From the NCBI GenBank assembly GCA_026414765.1, contig JAOAIJ010000036.1, positions 1 to 64,000 on the forward strand: 64,000 nt of DNA. Direction: 5' to 3'. How positions within the stretch are numbered: the first letter of the stretch is position 1; the number at the start of each line of letters is the position of its first letter. Shown here one piece after another: positions 1-8,931 of this stretch. The stretch comes from Clostridia bacterium. GTDB taxonomy: Bacteria; Bacillota; Clostridia; Acetivibrionales; DSM-27016. The translations under genes and the position numbers were made by a program. Below the pieces are notes generated by a model. That model was not told the origin of the DNA. It was given only the letters and a program-made list of their open reading frames with translations, and did not search any database.

Positions 1-28
1 GGTACTAATAGGTCGAGGGCTTGACCAA
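1..28 (+). rRNA. 23S rRNA, 3' end only
   Basis: The window opens with the conserved 3' terminus of bacterial 23S rRNA (GGTACTAATAGGTCGAGGGC then TTGACC). The rest of the gene lies upstream of the window. The exact end is placed by similarity to other clostridial 23S ends and may be off by a few bases. 5S rRNA and initiator tRNA follow on the same strand. Confidence 0.88.
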
Positions 29-144
29 AACAGGTTTTATATTAGAGTAGGTCTTTTAAAGTCTTTATGAATCCTCTTCCATCATATTACTTACATTATC
101 TAGTTTTGAAGGTACAAAAAAGTACCTGAAAAAGTTAATAAAAT

Positions 145-233
145 CGTCAGAAGCGAGTAATGCAAGGAAGACGACTGCCGAGGAATGGAGTTTATGAAAT
201 ATAAATGAGTACCGGAGGACAGGAAGTCTGACG
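145..233 (+). other. Structured 23S-5S spacer segment
   Basis: The arms CGTCAGA (145-151) and TCTGACG (227-233) are perfectly complementary and enclose about 75 purine-rich bases. This could be an rRNA-precursor processing stem or a separate structured RNA. The complementarity is seen directly; the function is inferred. Confidence 0.4.
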
Positions 234-265
234 CAGCAGTACGAAGCTTATTACGATTTGAACTT

Positions 266-381
266 TCTGGTGGTTATTACGAGAAGGTCACACCCGTTCC
301 CATACCGAACACGGCAGTTAAGCTTCTCAGTGCCAATGATACTTGGGTGGAAGCGCCCCGGGAAAGTAGGTCTCTGCCAGA
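266..381 (+). rRNA. rrf: 5S rRNA
   Basis: It starts with TCTGGTGGTTATTACGAG and contains the conserved 5S core CCCGTTCCCATACCGAACAC. It ends with CTCTGCCAGA, which pairs with the 5' end to form helix I. The length of about 116 nt is normal. It lies about 240 nt after the 23S end, as expected in an rRNA operon. Confidence 0.95.
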
Positions 382-388
382 TTTATAA

Positions 389-465
<77 letters not shown>

Positions 466-467
466 TG

Positions 468-508
468 AAAGCAGCTTTCAGGAATTTACCTGAAAGCTGC
501 TTTGTTTA
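468..508 (+). terminator. Terminator of the rRNA operon
   Basis: A perfect 15-bp stem (468-482 with 489-503) with a 6-nt loop starts three bases after the tRNA CCA end and runs into a T-rich stretch. Confidence 0.9.
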
Positions 509-542
509 TTAAACGAAATTAATGATAAATAATCATCTGCGA

Positions 543-592
543 AAAAAGCAGGCTTCAAGAGTCTTAAGACTTTTGAAACCTGCTTTTTCATT
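543..592. terminator. Second, bidirectional terminator
   Basis: AAAAAGCAGG (543-552) pairs with CCTGCTTTTT (579-588) around an imperfect stem. A-run and T-run flank both sides, so it can act in either direction. It backs up the rRNA terminator. Between here and the gene at 749 I see nothing else. Confidence 0.7.
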
Positions 593-748
593 TATTTTCT
601 GTATTTTGCTACTAAGACAAGGAGTTTAAAAGTTTCTATAATTACAAAGACTAAATATATAAGTCAAACCTGGATAATGAATTGAGATATCGGTTTGAGT
701 AGGCGGAAAAAAAGAGTAACCAGTAAAAACGATTATGGAGGTAAGTAT

Positions 749-1378
749 ATGAGCCTGGTTTTAGGAAAGATTCATTACTGGCTATATAATAAAATTCAGT
801 GGTTTGAAGCCATAGAGGAGGATATTATCCTATGGGCAGGAGAAAACGGACTGCCTGTAAGAGAATGGACTGAAGAAATAAATGACAGATTTGGGCATCC
901 GACATACGGTAAACCCCTGGAGAATGAAATAGACACTTCCAATATTCATGGATGGCTCCAGCAAAAAATTCAGAGTGCCGAGCTTAGGCAGGCTGATCTG
1001 ATTACCAGAATACTGAACCATGATAAAAGTCACATGGATGAGCTTATCAAAATCTACTCCGACCAGGGGGGGAAAGCAGCCAGTGAATATGGTGTATGTG
1101 TTGATTCTGCTGAAGATATATTCCAGGCGCTAAATAATTATCTTCTGGAAGGAATGCCCTGCGACAGGGTAATGGAGGTAGTAAGCAGCAATATAAACGA
1201 AGTAGTATGGCAAAGGTCCGCATGCTTGCATAAACCATACTGGGATAGGGTGAGGGGAGATGTAAAATACTTTTATTCTCTGAGAGAAGCATGGATAAGT
1301 TCTTTTGTTGAAATGTTGAACCATGATTTCAGGTATAAGAGAAATCAGGATGGGACTTGCAGCATATTTAAGATATGA
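749..1378 (+). CDS. Unknown protein paired with hemerythrin
   Basis: The protein is 209 residues, acidic and soluble, with no signal peptide and no membrane segment. I do not recognise a named family. It is rich in aromatic and charged residues, starts with a Trp/Tyr-rich helix (IHYWLYNKIQWFEAIEEDI) and looks mostly helical. The start at 749 is chosen over an in-frame start at 695 because GGAGG (737-741) sits 7 nt upstream. A hemerythrin-domain gene begins 13 nt after the stop, so the two are probably co-translated and functionally linked, perhaps in oxygen, nitric oxide or redox handling. That role is inference from context only. Confidence 0.8.
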   Translation: MSLVLGKIHYWLYNKIQWFEAIEEDIILWAGENGLPVREWTEEINDRFGHPTYGKPLENEIDTSNIHGWLQQKIQSAELRQADLITRILNHDKSHMDELIKIYSDQGGKAASEYGVCVDSAEDIFQALNNYLLEGMPCDRVMEVVSSNINEVVWQRSACLHKPYWDRVRGDVKYFYSLREAWISSFVEMLNHDFRYKRNQDGTCSIFKI

Positions 1379-1391
1379 GGGAGATTGAGTG

Positions 1392-1952
1392 ATGAATTGT
1401 ATAGAACTTATGGTTGAAGAACACAAGAGCATCAAGAGGATGTTGGCAGTAATCCGCAGATATTGCTACAAAATACTAAAAAATGAGGCTGTTCAATTTG
1501 AGGATTTTTACAGGATAATTGATTTTGTCAGGAATTATGCAGATAAACATCATCATGGAAAAGAAGAAAATATGCTGTTCAACAGGATGATGCATGAACT
1601 CGGTTCCCCTGCGGAAAAGCTTGTGAGGCATGGAATGCTGGTTGAACATGATCTTGGAAGGCTATATATCCAGGAGCTTGAGCTGGCTGTAAGGAAAGTT
1701 ATTGATGGTGAAGATGAATCAAGGCTTGATGTGATATCGAACGCAATGTCATATACTTATTTACTGCACAGGCATATCGACAAGGAGGATAATGTGGTTT
1801 TTAAATATGCAAGCAACAACTTGTCTTCTGCCGTAATAGAGGAACTTAACCGTGAATGTGAAAAGTTTGAACAGGACAGAACTTCGACTGAAGTATGTCA
1901 GAAATACTCTGATATGGTACGTGAGCTGGAAGCTAAAGTTCTGACTAAATGA
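1392..1952 (+). CDS. Hemerythrin HHE-domain protein
   Basis: The 186-residue helical protein carries the di-iron hemerythrin pattern: an N-terminal EEH near residue 12, HHHGKEEN near residue 55, VEHD near residue 84, and HRHIDKED near residue 127. Proteins of this family bind O2 or NO at a His/Glu di-iron site, or store or repair iron. There is no signal peptide, so it is cytoplasmic. The ATG at 1392 is preferred over GTG 1389 because GAGGGAG (1377-1383) is 8 nt upstream. A terminator follows at about 2009, so with the preceding gene it forms a two-gene unit. The substrate is unknown. Confidence 0.88.
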   Translation: MNCIELMVEEHKSIKRMLAVIRRYCYKILKNEAVQFEDFYRIIDFVRNYADKHHHGKEENMLFNRMMHELGSPAEKLVRHGMLVEHDLGRLYIQELELAVRKVIDGEDESRLDVISNAMSYTYLLHRHIDKEDNVVFKYASNNLSSAVIEELNRECEKFEQDRTSTEVCQKYSDMVRELEAKVLTK

Positions 1953-2008
1953 GCCATTTAGAGTATTTTTCACACATTATATGAAATATCACTGATACTG
2001 AGTGAAAG

Positions 2009-2048
2009 AGCTGTCAAGTAGGATAAAGATTAACTGGCAGCTTTTTTT
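2009..2048 (+). terminator. Terminator after hemerythrin gene
   Basis: AGCTGTCA and TGGCAGCT form a stem with one wobble pair around an AT-rich loop, followed by a run of seven T. Confidence 0.75.
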
Positions 2049-2090
2049 ATTTGCAAATTTGTGAGATTTGTATACATTTATCAAAAAAAA

Positions 2091-2135
2091 ATAGTATACG
2101 ACTATCTGAAAAAACATTTTACTTACGTATAGTAA
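2091..2135. promoter_or_regulatory. Two short dyads upstream of accessory operon
   Basis: ATAGT-n5-ACTAT at 2091-2105 and TTACT-n7-AGTAA at 2119-2135 have centres about 29 bp apart. They lie about 50-90 bp before the first ribosome site of the accessory region. They could be operator half-sites for a dimeric regulator. No regulator gene is adjacent, so the assignment is weak. Confidence 0.3.
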
Positions 2136-2183
2136 TATGTGATCATAAATGAAAATTATTTGAAAATAATGAAGGAGGTGTAA

Positions 2184-2317
2184 ATGTTGAGAAAACGAGC
2201 GGATATTAGACTTTTATACTTTTAAAAACAAGTTTATGTCTAATTATGTCAATATCAAATCTCATGACCCTGACGCTAATAGTTATACTGTACGCTGATA
2301 TATATCTTGTAATATAA
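2184..2317 (+). pseudogene. Tiny reading frame, broken or frameshifted
   Basis: A near-perfect ribosome site (GAAGGAGGTG, 2171-2180) precedes ATG 2184, but the frame encodes only MLRKRADIRLLYF and stops at 2223-2225 within TTTTAAAAAC. The minus-one frame reads on from there as a hydrophobic stretch containing MSISNLMTLTLIVILYADIY and stops at 2317; together these would give a small basic-head, single-membrane-segment protein. The plus-one frame instead gives a 20-residue soluble tail (2236-2298). It may be a sequencing error, a decayed gene, a translated leader or a small peptide precursor. From here to 2623 I see nothing else convincing. Confidence 0.4.
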
Positions 2318-2623
2318 ACAAGCTGTAAGGAAAAGTATAGTTATCACTCAAGAATTAACTTGAAGCTTAGTTGAATAATTTGAATTTCAGTTGGAGTTGT
2401 CTCCAGAACTAAATTAATAAATACGTCAAAAATTAAAATGTATTAGTGGGGATATAAATTCGACTACTAATGTAAATATAATACAAAAATTAAAGAAAAT
2501 GTAAGCTTGGGTTTATATTACTTGTCGTCCAATCAGGCCATATATATGACATAGGAGAGAAATAACAGTATTTACTATAACGTTATAAGCTCAATTAAAG
2601 TCTCAATTGGAAGGGTGAGTTGT

Positions 2624-4549
2624 TTGCTGGATAGTTTGTCACTTACTGTTGTCTTTGCTTCAATGGTTTTTTGTTGCACAACTCTGTATTTTCTAACAAG
2701 ATTAGTAGTACAGATTTATAAAAAAGAAAGAAGATTCAAAGGGGGCGGATATAAAGGTTTTATAAAATTTTTATTTTCTCTTGTAGTGATCGGGGCTTTC
2801 TATTATTGCCTTTACCACATACCCGATATTTTACTATATAAGGAGTCATGGGCTGTCATAGAAAGAACAGGATCAAAAAGTATTATTATATCAACTTTAT
2901 CTATATTTACAGATGTAACTGTGTTTTTTCTATATTACATACTAAATGAATTCTTCGTGAAAAATGATGAACGTCCATATTTTTTGGTAGTTGTATTAAG
3001 TGTAATGAGCGGTCTGGGAAATTCTCTGATAATATTTTTTATAAATGAATCCCTTAATAGGGAAAAAAGTTATGAAACGGGTATATACATGTTTTATATA
3101 CTGGGCGTTTTGCTTTCTTCATTTGGGGCTCTTACAGTAAGGAAAAAGCTTATTAGCTTAACTACAGGCATTGTATATTCTATGAGGATAAAGCTTATTG
3201 ACAGAATACTGAAAATGTCACTTGAAAAGATTGAGAAAGTTGGCAGTGAAAAGATATACACGGTGCTAAATACAGATACGGAAGCTGTGAGTTATTTAGC
3301 CAATGTTCTCATAGGTGTAGTTACGGCCAGTATTACACTAATATGCTATTGTATTTACCTGGGTTTTTTAAACTTATACGGTCTTATTGCCTCACTTGTT
3401 GTTTTCGCTTCTGCTTCAATCGTATTTTTAGCAGTTAGTCGATCTGCAAAAAAAATGTGGGAAAAGGCAAGGGATATACAAAATACTTTTTATAGATTTA
3501 TAAATGACCTTCTAAACGGATTTAAGGAACTTTATATGCACAAGAACAGGCGAGAAGAGTTTTATATGGATATGATGAAATGTTGTGACAGTTACAGGAA
3601 AAATCGTGTTGAAGGAGAGAACAGGTTTACATCAGCTTTTGTTGTGGGAGAAACTGCTTTTCAAATAGCTACCGGTGCTGCACTTTTTATTTTTCCTATG
3701 ATTTTTGCTGAGTTGAAAGGAAATGTATTAAGGAATTATGTCTTTGTTTTTATTAGTATGGCAGGAGCTGTAAATACGATAGTGCATGGAATTCCAGGCA
3801 TTATCAATGTGCGTATAAGCTGGAAAAGGATTACTGATATTGTTGGAAGCATTTCTATGGTTGAAGTATTACCTGATGTTAACGCTAATGAAATAGATAC
3901 AGATAATCTGTTTATCAAACTGGATAATGTAAAATACAGCTATAAAAATGAAAATGGTGAAAAGTTTAGTGTAGGGCCAATAAACATGGAAATAGGCTCC
4001 AGAGAGATTGTATTTATTACAGGAGGAAACGGGAGTGGAAAATCTACACTGGCAAAGCTTATTACGGGACTGTATCGTCCAGATGAAGGCAGCATTTTTT
4101 TAAACGGGAAAAATGTAGCATCCGGAGAGCTTAGTTCGCTTTTTTCTACAGTTTTCAGCGATTATTACCTTTTTAGTAAACTTTACGGGATTAATACTGA
4201 CAAGCGGCTGCGGGAAATCAGTGAATACCTTAAGACACTACGTATCGACCAGAAAGTTGATGTTAAGGATGGAGCTTTTACCACCACAGAATTGTCTACC
4301 GGACAGAAAAAAAGGCTAGCTCTTCTTGTAAGCTACCTTGAGGACAGGCCATTCTACCTGTTTGACGAGTGGGCGGCGGATCAGGATCCCGAATTCCGGA
4401 GTTTTTTCTATAATGTTTTGATGCCTCAGCTGAAAGCTAAGGGTAAATGCGTAATAGCTATAACCCATGATGACCGCTATTTTGGCCTTGCGGACAAGCT
4501 TGTAAAAATGGAGACCGGAACTATCGTGGAAAGCTTATGCAGAATTTGA
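2624..4549 (+). CDS. SyrD/PvdE-type ABC exporter
   Basis: This half-transporter fuses six predicted membrane segments (about residues 1-420) to one ATPase domain. Walker A is GGNGSGKST near residue 467, the signature is LSTGQKKR, Walker B is YLFDEWAADQDPEF and the switch is THDDRYF. The DEWAADQDPEF plus HDDRYF pattern marks the cyclic-peptide/siderophore exporter family (SyrD, PvdE). Those proteins dimerise to move peptides or siderophores out of the cytoplasm. No peptide synthetase lies nearby, so the cargo is unknown. TTG 2624 has GGAAGGG 8 nt upstream; an outer GTG at 2615 lacks a spaced ribosome site. It heads the operon, with the next gene 36 nt later. Confidence 0.88.
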   Translation: MLDSLSLTVVFASMVFCCTTLYFLTRLVVQIYKKERRFKGGGYKGFIKFLFSLVVIGAFYYCLYHIPDILLYKESWAVIERTGSKSIIISTLSIFTDVTVFFLYYILNEFFVKNDERPYFLVVVLSVMSGLGNSLIIFFINESLNREKSYETGIYMFYILGVLLSSFGALTVRKKLISLTTGIVYSMRIKLIDRILKMSLEKIEKVGSEKIYTVLNTDTEAVSYLANVLIGVVTASITLICYCIYLGFLNLYGLIASLVVFASASIVFLAVSRSAKKMWEKARDIQNTFYRFINDLLNGFKELYMHKNRREEFYMDMMKCCDSYRKNRVEGENRFTSAFVVGETAFQIATGAALFIFPMIFAELKGNVLRNYVFVFISMAGAVNTIVHGIPGIINVRISWKRITDIVGSISMVEVLPDVNANEIDTDNLFIKLDNVKYSYKNENGEKFSVGPINMEIGSREIVFITGGNGSGKSTLAKLITGLYRPDEGSIFLNGKNVASGELSSLFSTVFSDYYLFSKLYGINTDKRLREISEYLKTLRIDQKVDVKDGAFTTTELSTGQKKRLALLVSYLEDRPFYLFDEWAADQDPEFRSFFYNVLMPQLKAKGKCVIAITHDDRYFGLADKLVKMETGTIVESLCRI

Positions 4550-4585
4550 AAAGATGAAAAATTAAAATTGTATTTGGAGGTAGCA

Positions 4586-6745
4586 ATGGAGATGAAGATA
4601 AATAATCTGCTTTTGTGTGAAATGATGCCTGAATACTGGAATAAAACAGGCAAGATGCTTCATGATATGTTTATTGAAGAAAACCCGGATGGATGGAATA
4701 TAGAGAAAGCTGTTGACAAAGCCAATGACATCTATAAGGAATACCGGAAGAATAATTGTATAAAATCCATGCTTTATCTTGAAGCATTGGAATTGCCCCA
4801 AATAGTGTGGTTTATATTTTATAATTTCCTTGCAAAGGATTGTGTAATAAAGGATGGTCGCCCGATAAGCCCTGTAGCTGGTGAACAGGATGATAGCTGG
4901 ATGAATTACTCAAGTTATTCATATATAAATATAAGAGGAACAGGAAAAAAAGTAGAATCCCTTGGAAGCTTCATTGATGCAACCCAGATACTACCTATTC
5001 TTCGTGTAGACGCACTGCATGTGGCTCCTTTTTTTGAAAGTATAATGGGAGTAATATATGCACAAAGCTCCTTTGCTATCATAGATGACAGAGTTACACA
5101 CTTAGAGCTTGAAAAAAGAGGGGTAGGCCGCTATGAACAACTAAAATACTTTATAGATTGCTGTCATCTGCTAAATAAAGCTGCCGGAGTTGACCTGGTG
5201 ACGCACAGCAGTGCTTTATCAAGGGTAGCGATTTCAAACCCTGAAACTGTAAGGTGGGTAAGGTTTTCTCCTGACTGTAAATCTTTTTATAACGGAGAAA
5301 CCCTTGATGAACAGTATAGTAAAGAAAAACAGAAGCAAATGGCTGCTCATGTACGTGAACTATGCTCATTTGTGCTTGAAAAGGAAACGGGTAATAGATA
5401 TGCGACTCTGGAAGACCCTGAAATGGACCTGGAACTCAACAGAGTATTATATTGGAAAGTTTTGTTTGTTTTAAGGTCTAACGGGTACTCTACAATACCG
5501 CCGCATACCTGGAATGGTATTGGAGCAGTGGGAATAAAAGGGTATGAATATGAGGGTAATTATCCTATATGGGATTGCCGTGATATAAATCTTGAAGACC
5601 AGCAAGAACATATGTATGGAATTCAATCCACATTTATGTTCCATTCTGACATGAAAGCCAACAGACTGCCTTATCAGGTTACCGGAGACGAAAACGACTG
5701 GAGGCCAAAACCGAATGATTGCGCAATTGATTACCTGTCGGAGTTTTTTCCCAGAATGCATAAGAACTATGGTTTCGACTTTCTTCGGGTAGATTATGTT
5801 GACCATGTATTTGATAATACCTGGACGGAAGATGGAGGGGAAACTCCTATATGTGATGGATTAACCCCATCACAGTTGTTTGAAATTGCCCGGAAGGCCA
5901 AAGAAAGTTTTCCGGCTGCCGGAATGCTGGCAGATCACTTTGAGAACGATATTGATTCTTATAGAAAAGCCGGGTTCACCCTTACCATAGGAAGAGAAGT
6001 AAAAGAGCTTATGACACCTGAAAATGTACATAAGATGTTCAAATTCAACCGTATGCTGGAAAAACAGAATAGCTATTGGGGGGAGGGTGGTACTGTAACT
6101 TACCCGATTGATACCCACGATATTGCAAACCCATTATTTCTAGGTAAGGAGCTTTGTGACAGGGAAGGTGCAGCAGGTATGCAATTGCGTCACTTTTTTT
6201 CAAGATTTGCTTCTGTCGGAGCTGCAAACAGGCCTAAATATGAGGTTGTAGGCAATCATGATATGTCATCAGGTATTTATAGAACCGTAAATAACCCGGA
6301 GGGTATGGAATGGGGAAATCATAGAGGGGTATTTGATAGCCATCATTTTGTTGAAGATGTTTACTATTCTCTTAAGCAGAGGCTTAGGACTGCCTTGGTA
6401 AATAAATTCGGTATTTCCACGGGATTTTGCTGGTGGAGAATAGACAACTCTGCTGAAGAAACTTGTTGGATAGCTATAACATGGATTGGTAAAGAGTACC
6501 GGGAAAATATAAATGCAGGGAAAATTCATATAAATATTCCTATGCCCGAATTTTGGATAAATAGTACTAAAACTTTGCTAATATCACCTCTTATAGGAAT
6601 AAAGCCTCCTTTAAAAAACTGTACAAGTCAAGAATGGAAATTATCACCCGAGAATATAGCATATGAATACAATGACAATGCTTTTAAAATAAGCTGCAGT
6701 AGTGGGACTATATGGCTAGTTGAAGTATGTTCAAAAAAAGACTGA
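4586..6745 (+). CDS. GH13-like barrel protein, copy 1
   Basis: The 719-residue cytoplasmic protein is a distant relative of the alpha-amylase superfamily. It has GVDLVTHSS near residue 201 (region I-like), GFDFLRVDYVDH near 396 (region II, with R401 and putative nucleophile D403) and GNHD near 556 (region IV, D559). Where amylases place the catalytic Glu on strand 5, this protein reads GMLADHFEND near 446, so the usual acid/base is not obvious. It could be an atypical glycosidase or transglycosidase, or a binding pseudoenzyme. ATG 4586 follows GGAGG; an upstream TTG at 4568 is rejected. The next gene is a paralogue of similar length. Confidence 0.75.
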   Translation: MEMKINNLLLCEMMPEYWNKTGKMLHDMFIEENPDGWNIEKAVDKANDIYKEYRKNNCIKSMLYLEALELPQIVWFIFYNFLAKDCVIKDGRPISPVAGEQDDSWMNYSSYSYINIRGTGKKVESLGSFIDATQILPILRVDALHVAPFFESIMGVIYAQSSFAIIDDRVTHLELEKRGVGRYEQLKYFIDCCHLLNKAAGVDLVTHSSALSRVAISNPETVRWVRFSPDCKSFYNGETLDEQYSKEKQKQMAAHVRELCSFVLEKETGNRYATLEDPEMDLELNRVLYWKVLFVLRSNGYSTIPPHTWNGIGAVGIKGYEYEGNYPIWDCRDINLEDQQEHMYGIQSTFMFHSDMKANRLPYQVTGDENDWRPKPNDCAIDYLSEFFPRMHKNYGFDFLRVDYVDHVFDNTWTEDGGETPICDGLTPSQLFEIARKAKESFPAAGMLADHFENDIDSYRKAGFTLTIGREVKELMTPENVHKMFKFNRMLEKQNSYWGEGGTVTYPIDTHDIANPLFLGKELCDREGAAGMQLRHFFSRFASVGAANRPKYEVVGNHDMSSGIYRTVNNPEGMEWGNHRGVFDSHHFVEDVYYSLKQRLRTALVNKFGISTGFCWWRIDNSAEETCWIAITWIGKEYRENINAGKIHINIPMPEFWINSTKTLLISPLIGIKPPLKNCTSQEWKLSPENIAYEYNDNAFKISCSSGTIWLVEVCSKKD

Positions 6746-6761
6746 TTATAGGGGGGAAGTA

Positions 6762-8906
6762 ATGAAATTTAAAAAACTCTTAGAAAATCGGAAGATGCCC
6801 CATTATTGGAGCAAGCTGGGATATATTTCGCTGCAAGCTTTTCTGGATTCACCGACCTGCGGCTGGACGCTGGACAAAGCTGTAAGCAAAGCTAATGAGC
6901 TGTACGCTGAGTATAAATGCAAAGGCTGTATACAGTCGTTGATATACTTGGAAGCACTCGAGCTTCCCGAAATAGTTGGAATATTATTCTTTAATCTTCT
7001 ATTTCAGGACGTAAAGTTGAAAGATGGACGTCCAGAAAGCCCTGTAGCTGACGAAGTGTCTGATAATTGGATGAATCACTCGGATTACAGCTTTTTGAAT
7101 ATAAGAGCAACGGGAAAAGAAATAGATACAACAGGGAATTTTATAGATGTGGTGCGTATTCTTCCTCTTTTAAGAGTCAGGGCATTACATGTAGCTCCAT
7201 TTTTTGAAAGTATACTTGGCATAGTATATGCACAAAACAGCTTTAGTATAGTAAGCGATGAAGTAACGCATATGGAATTTGAAAAAAGAGGAATGAGCCG
7301 ATATGACCAGGTTCGCTATTTCATTGATTGCTGCCACATTCTGGGAATTTCGGCAGGCGTGGATCTGGTAACACATACATCTGCGTTTTCCAGGGTAGCT
7401 ATGGACAAGCCCTATTTATTCCGTTGGATAAGGTTTTCGCCTGATAATAATACACTTTATAATAACGAGACTATAGAGCAGCAATATACTAGAGAAAAGC
7501 AGGAAGAGATGTCCCGGCATATAAGTGAGCTATGTGGGAGAATTCTTAATGAAGAAGGTCTGGATTCATTTGAAGATACTAATGTACCCATTGAATTAAA
7601 CAGAAAGGCTTATTTGAATGCATTAAAGCTGCTTAGGAAAAACGGATACTTTACCATGATACCTCAAACATGGAACGGAGCTGGGGCTGCGGCTTTTAAA
7701 GGATTTTACCATGAAGGTGGGTACCCGGTTTGGAATTGTTGTGACATAAATGGAAAAGATCAGACGGAGCACTCTTATGGAGCCCATGCAGCTTTTATGT
7801 TCCATTATAATATGATGCCGAATCAACTGTCCTTTCAAATAACAGGAAAATTAGGGGATTGTAAAACTGTGCCCAACGATGAAGCAGTAAGCTTTTTATC
7901 GGAATTTTTCCCAAGAATGCATCGCACCTATGGATTTGATTTCTTAAGAATAGATTATGTGGACCATATATATAGCAATCTATGGAACGAGAACGGTGAA
8001 GAAATACCAATATGTGACAGTTTGACTCCCGCACAGATTTCTGAGATATCCCAAAAAGCAAAAGAATGTTTTCCAGCGGCTGGAGTGCTTGCTGACCATG
8101 TCGGAAATGATATTTGGAGATATAGAAAAGCAGGCTTCACAATTATTCTGGGAAGTGAGGTCGGTTTACCTATATCAGCACAGAATCTACAGTGGTCTCT
8201 CAAATTTAATCCGACAATGGAGATGCAGAACGGACCATCTGGGGAAGGTGGAACAGTGCTTTACCCGATAGATACCCATGATATGGCAAACCCGTTTTTT
8301 AAAGGCAAAGAACTTCCCGAAAGAGAAGGATCGGAGGGAATTCAGCTCCGACATTTCTTTTCAAGGTTTTGCACGGCAGGAGTGGGGAACCGTCCTAAGT
8401 ATGAAGTTATAGGAAATCACGATGCTTCCTGCGGCATATACCGTGCAAATATAAAGTCGGAGAGTCTCAAATGGGGCAATCACTGGGGACTTTATAGGTC
8501 TTACCATTTCATAGAAGACGTATACGAAAGTTTGAAGGAAAGGCTGGAGAGTGCAAGAGTAGCAGTTTATGGGGTTTCAAGAGACTTTTGCTGGTGGAGG
8601 ATAGACAGTACTAAGGAAAATGTCTGCTGGATAGCTGTAACGTGGATTGGGACAGAATACAAGGCTTCAGATGAGGAAGAGGAAATAACTTTAAGCATTC
8701 AGTTGCCTGAATGCTGGAAAAGTGATGCGGTCGTAATAGAACTTAATTCTGTTATGGAACTGCTACCGCCGTGGGAACAAGATAAATCCTATGGAACGGA
8801 TTTCATATTAAGACACGGGAAACCTTCCTATAGTATAGTTAACAATTCTATAAATCTTGTCTGGACTAAAGGCACTATATGCTTATTGGAAGCATATAAA
8901 AAATAA
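6762..8906 (+). CDS. GH13-like barrel protein, copy 2
   Basis: The 714-residue paralogue of the preceding gene keeps the same landmarks: GVDLVTHTS near residue 199, GFDFLRIDYVDH near 391 (D398), GVLADHVGND near 444 and GNHD near 551. The Glu-less LADH motif is conserved in both copies, which argues for a shared, altered chemistry rather than random loss. The C-terminal 100 residues look like a beta-sandwich (domain C-like). ATG 6762 is chosen for GGGGGGAAG just upstream; the frame is open back to 6720 inside the previous gene. The tandem pair probably arose by duplication and may act as a heterodimer (inference). Confidence 0.75.
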   Translation: MKFKKLLENRKMPHYWSKLGYISLQAFLDSPTCGWTLDKAVSKANELYAEYKCKGCIQSLIYLEALELPEIVGILFFNLLFQDVKLKDGRPESPVADEVSDNWMNHSDYSFLNIRATGKEIDTTGNFIDVVRILPLLRVRALHVAPFFESILGIVYAQNSFSIVSDEVTHMEFEKRGMSRYDQVRYFIDCCHILGISAGVDLVTHTSAFSRVAMDKPYLFRWIRFSPDNNTLYNNETIEQQYTREKQEEMSRHISELCGRILNEEGLDSFEDTNVPIELNRKAYLNALKLLRKNGYFTMIPQTWNGAGAAAFKGFYHEGGYPVWNCCDINGKDQTEHSYGAHAAFMFHYNMMPNQLSFQITGKLGDCKTVPNDEAVSFLSEFFPRMHRTYGFDFLRIDYVDHIYSNLWNENGEEIPICDSLTPAQISEISQKAKECFPAAGVLADHVGNDIWRYRKAGFTIILGSEVGLPISAQNLQWSLKFNPTMEMQNGPSGEGGTVLYPIDTHDMANPFFKGKELPEREGSEGIQLRHFFSRFCTAGVGNRPKYEVIGNHDASCGIYRANIKSESLKWGNHWGLYRSYHFIEDVYESLKERLESARVAVYGVSRDFCWWRIDSTKENVCWIAVTWIGTEYKASDEEEEITLSIQLPECWKSDAVVIELNSVMELLPPWEQDKSYGTDFILRHGKPSYSIVNNSINLVWTKGTICLLEAYKK

Positions 8907-8931
8907 AACATTTAAAAAAGGGGGAAAAAAC

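Noticed and set aside
2236-2298. 20-codon frame as a peptide precursor for the radical SAM enzyme
   Set aside because: No ribosome site of its own and no typical leader/core features; mentioned only as the plus-one continuation of the frame at 2184.
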